Origin: Osedax frankpressi | Lineage: Eukaryota; Annelida; Polychaeta; Sabellida; Siboglinidae | Direction: 5' to 3' | DNA: 64,000 nucleotides | Assembly: GCA_964035775.1 (NCBI GenBank) | Contig: OZ038314.1 | Span: 3,539,371 to 3,603,370 of the forward strand | Part shown: positions 53,909-61,171 of the stretch, piece by piece | Numbering within the stretch: the first letter of the stretch is position 1 | How the letters are laid out: each line of letters starts with the position of its first letter | Made by a program: the position numbers and the translations under genes | Notes under the pieces: generated by a model | What the model saw: only the letters and a program-made list of their open reading frames with translations | What the model was told of the DNA's origin: nothing | Database searches by the model: none

Positions 53909-54835
53909 AGTTTTTTCATTTATGGTTATTATATTATAGTTATATAAATTATAGTTATTTAAGTTATAGTTATTTAAGTTATAGTTATTTAAGTTATAGT
54001 TATTTAATTAATAGATATTTAAGTTATAGTTATTTAAGTTATAGTTATTTAAGTTATAGTTATTTAAGTTATAGTTATTTAAGTTATAGTTATTTAAGTT
54101 ATAGTTATTTAATTTATAGTTATTTAATTTATAGTTATTTAAGTTATAGTTATTTAAGTTATAGTTATTTAAGTTATAGTCATTTAATTAATAGTAATTT
54201 AAGTTATAGTAATTTAAGTTTAGTTATTTAATTTATAGTTATTTAAGTTATAGTTAATTAAGTTATCGTTAGTTAAGTTATAGTTATTTAAGTTATAGTT
54301 ATTAAATTATAGTTATTTAAGTTATAGTTATTTAATTTATAGTTATTTAATTTATAGTTTTTTCATTTATGGTTATTTAAGTTATAGTTATTTAAGTTAT
54401 AGTTATTTAAGTTATAGTTATTTAATTAATAGTTATTTAAGTTATAGTTATTTAAGTTATAGTTATTTAAGTTATAGTTATTTAAGTTATAGTTATTTAA
54501 GTTATAGTTATTTAATTTATAGTTATTTAAGTTATAGTTATTTAAGTTATAGTTATTTAAGTTATAGTTATTTAAGTTATAGTTATTTAAGTTATAGTTA
54601 TTTAAGTTATAGTTATTTAAGTTATAGTTATTTAAGTTATAGTTATTTAATTAATAGTTATTTAAGTTATAGTTATTTAAGTTATAGTTATTTAAGTTAT
54701 AGTTATTTAAGTTATAGTTATTTAAGTTATAGTTATTTAATTTATAGTTATTTAATTTATAGTTATTTAAGTTATAGTTATTTAAATTATAGTTATTTAA
54801 GTTATAGTTATTTAACTAATAGTAATTTAAGTTAT

Positions 54836-56044
54836 AGTAATTTAAGTTTAATTATTTAATTTATAGTTATTTAAGTTATAGTTAATTAAGTTATCGTTAG
54901 TTAAGTTATAGTTATTTAAGTTATAGTTATTAAATTATAGTTATTTAAGTCATAGTTATTTAATTTATGGTTTTTTCATTTATGGTTATTATATTATAGT
55001 TATATAAATTATAGTTATTTAAGTTATAGTTATTTAAGTTATAGTTATTTAAGTTATAGTTATTTAAGTTATAGTTATTTAAGTTATAGTTATTTAAGTT
55101 ATAGTTATTTAAGTTATAGTTATTTAAGTTATAGTTATTTAAGTTATAGTTATTTAATTAATAGTTATTTAAGTTATAGTTATTTAAGTTATAGTTATTT
55201 AAGTTATAGTTATTTAAGTTATAGTTATTTAAGTTATAGTTATTTAAGTTATAGTTATTTAATTAATAGTTATTTAAGTTATAGTTATTTAAGTTATAGT
55301 TATTTAAGTTATAGTTATTTAAGTTATAGTTATTTAAGTTATAGTTATTTAAGTTATAGTTATTTAATTTATAGTTATTTAATTTATAGTTATTTAAGTT
55401 ATAGTTATTTAAGTTATAGTTATTTAATTTATAGTTATTTAAGTTATAGTTATTTAAGTTATAGTTATTTAAGTTATAGTTATTTAAGTTATAGTTATTT
55501 AATTTATAGTTAATTAAGTTATCATTAGTTAAGTTATAGTTATTTAAGTTATAGTTATTAAATTATAGTTATTTAAGTTATAGTTATTTAATTTATAGTT
55601 AATTAAGTTATCATTAGTTAAGTTATAGTTATTTAAGTTATAGTTATTAAATTATAGTTATTTAAGTTATAGTTATTTAATTTATAGTTTTTTCATTTAT
55701 GGTTATTATATTATAGTTATATAAATTATAGTTATTTAAGTTATAGTTATTTAAGTTATAGTTATTTAAGTTATAGTTATTTAAGTTATAGTTATTTAAG
55801 TTATAGTTATTTAAGTTATAGTTATTTAAGTTATAGTTATTTAATTAATAGTTATTTAAGTTATAGTTATTTAAGTTATAGTTATTTAAGTTATAGTTAT
55901 TTAAGTTATAGTTATTTAAGTTATAGTTATTTAATTAATAGTTATTTAAGTTATAGTTATTTAAGTTATAGTTATTTAAGTTATAGTTATTTAAGTTATA
56001 GTTATTTAAGTTATAGTTATTTAAGTTATAGTTATTTAATTTAT
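54836..56044 (+). repeat. Block between 7.3-kb duplication and short tandem units
   Basis: T6 landmarks at 54969 (ATGG form) and 55686, 717 bp apart, the same spacing as 31448 to 32165. It carries an 89-bp TCATT doublet at 55508. A private AAGTCATAG is near 54949. It resembles 27825-28929 and 31448-32537. Confidence 0.75.
55508..55685 (+). repeat. 89-bp cassette doublet, site 6
   Basis: Tandem copies start at 55508 and 55597, both with TCATTAG, without the TTATAAAATT change. Confidence 0.9.
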
Positions 56045-56732
56045 AGTTTTTTCATTTATGGTTATTTAAGTTATAGTTATTTAAGTTATAGTTATTTAAG
56101 TTATAGTTATTTAATTTATAGTTATTTAAGTTATAGTTATTTAAGTTATAGTTATTTAAGTTATAGTTATTTAAATTATAGTTATTTAAGTTATAGTTAT
56201 TTAATTTATAGTTATTTAAGTTATAGTTATTTAAGTTATAGTTATTTAAGTTATAGTTATTTAAGTTATAGTTATTTAAGTTATAGTTAATTAAGTTATC
56301 GTTAGTTAAGTTATAGTTATTTAAGTTATAGTTATTAAATTATAGTTATTTAAGTTATAGTTATTTAATTTATAGTTTTTTCATTTATGGTTATTATATT
56401 ATAGTTATATAAATTATAGATATTTAAGTTATAGTTATTTAAGTTATATTTATTTAAGTTATAGTTATTTAAGTTATAGTTATTTAATTTATAGTTATTT
56501 AAGTTATAGTTATTTAAGTTATAGATATTTAATTTATAGTTATTTAATTTATAGTTATTTAAGTTATAGTTATTTAAGTTATAGTTATTTAAGTTATAGT
56601 TATTTAAGTTATAGTTATTTAATTAATAGTTATTTAAGTTATAGTTATTTAAGTTATAGTTATTTAAGTTATAGTTATTTAAGTTATAGTTATTTAAGTT
56701 ATAGTTATTTAAGTTATAGTTATTTAATTTAT
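56045..56732 (+). repeat. 688-bp tandem unit, copy 1
   Basis: Opens with a T6 landmark and contains a second at 56374. The AGATATTTAAG signature at 56418 and the unit beginning ATTTATTT shortly after it recur 673 bp downstream. The opening landmark recurs 688 bp downstream, one monomer more. Confidence 0.85.
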
Positions 56733-57448
56733 AGTTTTTTCATTTATGGTTATTTAAGTTATAGTTATTTAAGTTATAGTTATTTAAGTTATAGTTATTT
56801 AATTTATAGTTATTTAAGTTATAGTTATTTAAGTTATAGTTATTTAAGTTATAGTTATTTAAATTATAGTTATTTAAGTTATAGTTATTTAATTTATAGT
56901 TATTTAAGTTATAGTTATTTAAGTTATAGTTATTTAAGTTATAGTTATTTAAGTTATAGTTAATTAAGTTATCGTTAGTTAAGTTATAGTTATTTAAGTT
57001 ATAGTTATTAAATTATAGTTATTTAAGTTATAGTTATTTAATTTATAGTTTTTTCATTTATGGTTATTATATTATAGTTATATAAATTATAGATATTTAA
57101 GTTATAGTTATTTAAGTTATATTTATTTAAGTTATAGTTATTTAAGTTATAGTTATTTAATTTATAGTTATTTAAGTTATAGTTATTTAAGTTATAGATA
57201 TTTAATTTATAGTTATTTAATTTATAGTTATTTAAGTTATAGTTATTTAAGTTATAGTTATTTAAGTTATAGTTATTTAAGTTATAGTTATTTAATTAAT
57301 AGTAATTTAAGTTATAGTAATTTAAGTTTAGTTATTTAATTTATAGTTATTTAAGTTATAGTTAATTAAGTTATCGTTAGTTAAGTTATAGTTATTTAAG
57401 TTATAGTTATTAAATTATAGTTATTTAAGTTATAGTTATTTAATTTAT
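56733..57448 (+). repeat. 688-bp tandem unit, copy 2
   Basis: Repeats the preceding unit: T6 at 56733 and 57047, AGATATTTAAG at 57091. Just before its end it gains the standard AGTAATTT cassette (about 57301), ending at the T6 landmark at 57449, which copy 1 lacks. Confidence 0.83.
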
Positions 57449-57732
57449 AGTTTTTTCATTTATGGTTATTTAAGTTATAGTTATTTAAGTTATAGTTATT
57501 TAAGTTATAGTTATTTAAGTTATAGTTATTTAAGTTATAGTTATTTAAGTTATAGTTATTTAATTTATAGTTATTTAATTTATAGTTATTTAAGTTATAG
57601 TTATTTAAGTTATAGTTATTTAAGTTATAGTTATTTAAGTTATAGTTATTTAATTAATAGTAATTTAAGTTATAGTAATTTAAGTTTAGTTATTTAATTT
57701 ATAGTTATTTAAGTTATAGTTATTTAAGTTAT

Positions 57733-57879
57733 AGTTATTATATAATATTTATTTAAGTTATAGTTATTTAAGATATATTTATTTAATTTATAGTTATTAT
57801 ATTATAATTATTTAAGTTTTAGTTATTTAAGTTATAGTTATTATATTATAGCTATTTAAGTGATATTTATTTAAGTTAT
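57733..57879 (+). repeat. 147-bp variant-rich element, copy 5
   Basis: Appears identical to the copy at 2597. The preceding canonical run is one monomer shorter than in copies 1-4 (two units after the AATTTAT unit instead of three), and the following AATTTAT run is the shortest in the window. Confidence 0.9.
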
Positions 57880-57968
57880 AGTTATTTAATTAATAGTTAT
57901 TTAATTTATAGTTATTTAAGTTATAGTTATTTAAGTTATAGTTATTAAATTATATTTATTTAAGTTAT

Positions 57969-58058
57969 AGTTATTTAATTTATAGTTATTTAATTTATAG
58001 TTATTTAATTTATAGTTATTTAATTTATAGTTATTTAATGTATAGTTATTTAATTTAT
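57969..58058 (+). repeat. AATTTAT run, 6 units, one with private G
   Basis: Six units, 90 bp, the shortest run. The fifth unit reads AATGTAT, creating the ATG at 58038. Ended by AGTTATTAT at 58059. Confidence 0.92.
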
Positions 58059-60069
58059 AGTTATTATAGTTATTTAAATTATAGTTATTTAAGTTATAGT
58101 TATTTAAGTTATAGTTATTTAAGTTATAGTTATTTAAGTTATAGTTATTTAAGTTATAGTTATTTAAGTTATAGTTATTTAAGTTATAGTTATTTAAGTT
58201 ATAGTTATTTAAGTTATAGTTATTTAATTAATAGTTATTTAAGTTATAGTTATTTAAGTTATAGTTATTTAAGTTATAGTTATTTAAGTTATAGTTATTT
58301 AAGTTATAGTTATTTAATTTATAGTTATTTAATTTATAGTTATTTAAGTTATAGTTATTTAATTTATAGTTATTTAAGTTATAGTTATTTAAGTTATAGT
58401 TATTTAAGTTATAGTTATTTAAGTTATAGTTATTTAATTAATAGTAATTTAAGTTATAGTAATTTAAGTTTAGTTATTTAATTTATAGTTATTTAAGTTA
58501 TAGTTAATTAAGTTATCGTTAGTTAAGTTATAGTTATTTAAGTTATAGTTATTAAATTATAGTTATTTAAGTTATAGTTATTTAATTTATAGTTTTTTCA
58601 TTTATGGTTATTTAAGTTTTAGTTATTTAAGTTATAGTTATTTAAGTTATAGTTATTTAAGTTATAGTTATTTAAGTTATAGTTATTTAAGTTATAGTTA
58701 TTTAAGTTATAGTTATTTAATTAATAGTTATTTAAGTTATAGTTATTTAAGTTATAGTTATTTAAGTTATAGTTATTTAAGTTATAGTTATTTAAGTTAT
58801 AGTTATTTAATTTATAGTTATTTAAGTTATAGTTATTTAAGTTATAGTTATTTAAGTTATAGTTATTTAAGTTATAGTTATTTAAGTTATAGTTATTTAA
58901 GTTATAGTTATTTAAGTTATAGTTATTTAAGTTATAGTTATTTAATTAATAGTTATTTAAGTTATAGTTATTTAAGTTATAGTTATTTAAGTTATAGTTA
59001 TTTAAGTTATAGTTATTTAAGTTATAGTTATTTAAGTTATAGTTATTTAATTAATAGTTATTTAAGTTATAGTTATTTAAGTTATAGTTATTTAAGTTAT
59101 AGTTATTTAAGTTATAGTTATTTAATTTATAGTTATTTAATTTATAGTTATTTAAGTTATAGTTATTTAAGTTATAGTTATTTAAGTTATAGTTATTTAA
59201 TTAATAGTAATTTAAGTTATAGTAATTTAAGTTTAGTTATTTAATTTATAGTTATTTAAGTTATAGTTATTAAATTATAGTTATTTAAGTTATAGTTATT
59301 TAATTTATAGTTTTTTCATTTATGGTTATTTAAGTTATAGTTATTTAAGTTATAGTTATTTAAGTTATAGTTATTTAAGTTATAGTTATTTAAGTTATAG
59401 TTATTTAAGTTATAGTTATTTAATTAATAGTTATTTAAGTTATAGTTATTTAAGTTATAGTTATTTAAGTTATAGTTATTTAAGTTATAGTTATTTAATT
59501 TATAGTTATTTAAGTTATAGTTATTTAAGTTATAGTTATTTAAGTTATAGTTATTTAAGTTATAGTTATTTAAGTTATAGTTATTTAAGTTATAGTTATT
59601 TAAGTTATAGTTATTTAATTAATAGTTATTTAAGTTATAGTTATTTAAGTTATAGTTATTTAAGTTATAGTTATTTAAGTTATAGTTATTTAAGTTATAG
59701 TTATTTAAGTTATAGTTATTTAATTTATAGTAATTTAAGTTATAGTAATTTAAGTTTAGTTATTTAATTTATAGTTATTTAAGTTATAGTTAATTAAGTT
59801 ATCGTTAGTTAAGTTATAGTTATTTAAGTTATAGTTATTAAATTATAGTTATTTAAGTTATAGTTATTTAATTTATAGTTTTTTCATTTATGGTTATTAT
59901 ATTATAGTTATATAAATTATAGTTATTTAAGTTATAGTTATTTAAGTTATAGTTATTTAAGTTATAGTTATTTAAGTTATAGTTATTTAAGTTATAGTTA
60001 TTTAAGTTATAGTTATTTAAGTTATAGTTATTTAATTAATAGTTATTAAATTATATTTATTTAAGTTAT

Positions 60070-60309
60070 AGTTATTTAATTTATAGTTATTTAATTTATA
60101 GTTATTTAATTTATAGTTATTTAATTTATAGTTATTTAATTTATAGTTATTTAATTTATAGTTATTTAATTTATAGTTATTTAATTTATAGTTATTTAAT
60201 TTATAGTTATTTAATTTATAGTTATTTAATTTATAGTTATTTAATTTATAGTTATTTAATTTATAGTTATTTAATTTATAGTTATTTAATTTATAGTTAT
60301 TTAATTTAT
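60070..60309 (+). repeat. AATTTAT homogeneous run, 16 units
   Basis: Sixteen identical units, 240 bp, ended by AGTTATTAT at 60310 and then two AAATTAT units instead of one. Confidence 0.93.
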
Positions 60310-60528
60310 AGTTATTATAGTTATTTAAATTATAGTTATTTAAATTATAGTTATTTAAGTTATAGTTATTTAAGTTATAGTTATTTAAGTTATAGTTATT
60401 TAAGTTATAGTTATTTAAGTTATAGTTATTTAAGTTATAGTTATTTAAGTTATAGTTATTTAAGTTATAGTATTTTAAGTTATAGTTATTTAAGTTATAG
60501 TTATTTAAGTTATAGTTATTTAAGTTAT

Positions 60529-60648
60529 AATTATTTAAATTATAGTTATATAAGTTATAGTTAATTAAGTTATCGTTATTTAAGTTATAGTTATTTAAGT
60601 TATAGTTATTTAAATTTTAGTTATATAAGTTATAGTTATTGAATTTAT
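60529..60648 (+). repeat. 120-bp element, copy 10
   Basis: Same eight monomers as at 3142, in the third composite block. Confidence 0.92.
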
Positions 60649-61171
60649 AGTTATTTAATTTATAGTTATTTAAGTTATAGTTATTTAAGTTATAGTTATT
60701 TAAGTTATAGTTATTTAAGTTATAGTTATTTAATTTATAGTTATTTAAGTTATAGTTATTTAAGTTATAGTTATTTAAGTTATAGTTATTTAAGTTATAG
60801 TTATTTAAGTTATAGTTATTTATGTTATAGTTATTTAATTAATAGTTATTTAAGTTATAGTTATTTAAGTTATAGTTATTTAAGTTATAGTTATTTAAGT
60901 TATAGTTATTTAAGTTATAGTTATTTAATTTATAGTTATTTAATTTATAGTTATTTAAGTTATAGTTATTTAAGTTATAGTTATTTAAGTTATAGTTATT
61001 TAAGTTATAGTTATTTAATTAATAGTAATTTAAGTTATAGTAATTTAAGTTTAGTTATTTAATTTATAGTTATTTAAGTTATAGTTAATTAAGTTATCGT
61101 TAGTTAAGTTATAGTTATTTAAGTTATAGTTATTAAATTATAGTTATTTAAGTTATAGTTATTTAATTTAT

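Larger units (their letters stand above)
47497..54835 (+). repeat. 7.3-kb tandem duplication, copy B
   Basis: Partner landmarks at 47750, 48229, 48977, 49906, 50204, 51027, 51340, 52013, 53162, 53909 and 54356. Offset is 7,309 bp up to 47942, 7,324 bp from 48661 to 54364, and 7,339 bp at 54650, so the copies differ mainly by single 15-bp units. Private changes near the right edge (AAATTAT near 54785 and AACTAAT with C at 54816) show this end has begun to diverge. The right edge is approximate. Confidence 0.9.
57449..61171 (+). repeat. Composite block, copy 3
   Basis: Same order as 2298-6440: T6 (57449), 147-bp element (57733), AATTTAT run (six units, one with a private G creating ATG at 58038), T6 at 58591 and 59309, T6 at 59877, a sixteen-unit AATTTAT run (60070) and a 120-bp element (60529). 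It differs from copies 1 and 2 in lacking the first 120-bp element after the 147-bp element, the T7 landmark and TTACAG. Private variants TATTTTAAG (about 60471) and TATGTTA (about 60822) occur here only. Confidence 0.8.

Noticed and set aside
2597-57879. 147-bp and 120-bp elements as foreign inserts
   Set aside because: Each can be divided into 14- and 15-bp units aligning to the canonical monomer with a few substitutions, so they are diverged satellite, not insertions.
58038-58481. ATG-initiated open frame of 147 codons
   Set aside because: Arises from one AATGTAT unit in an AATTTAT run and reads through the 9-bp truncated unit only because 9 is a multiple of three; no protein family resembles it.
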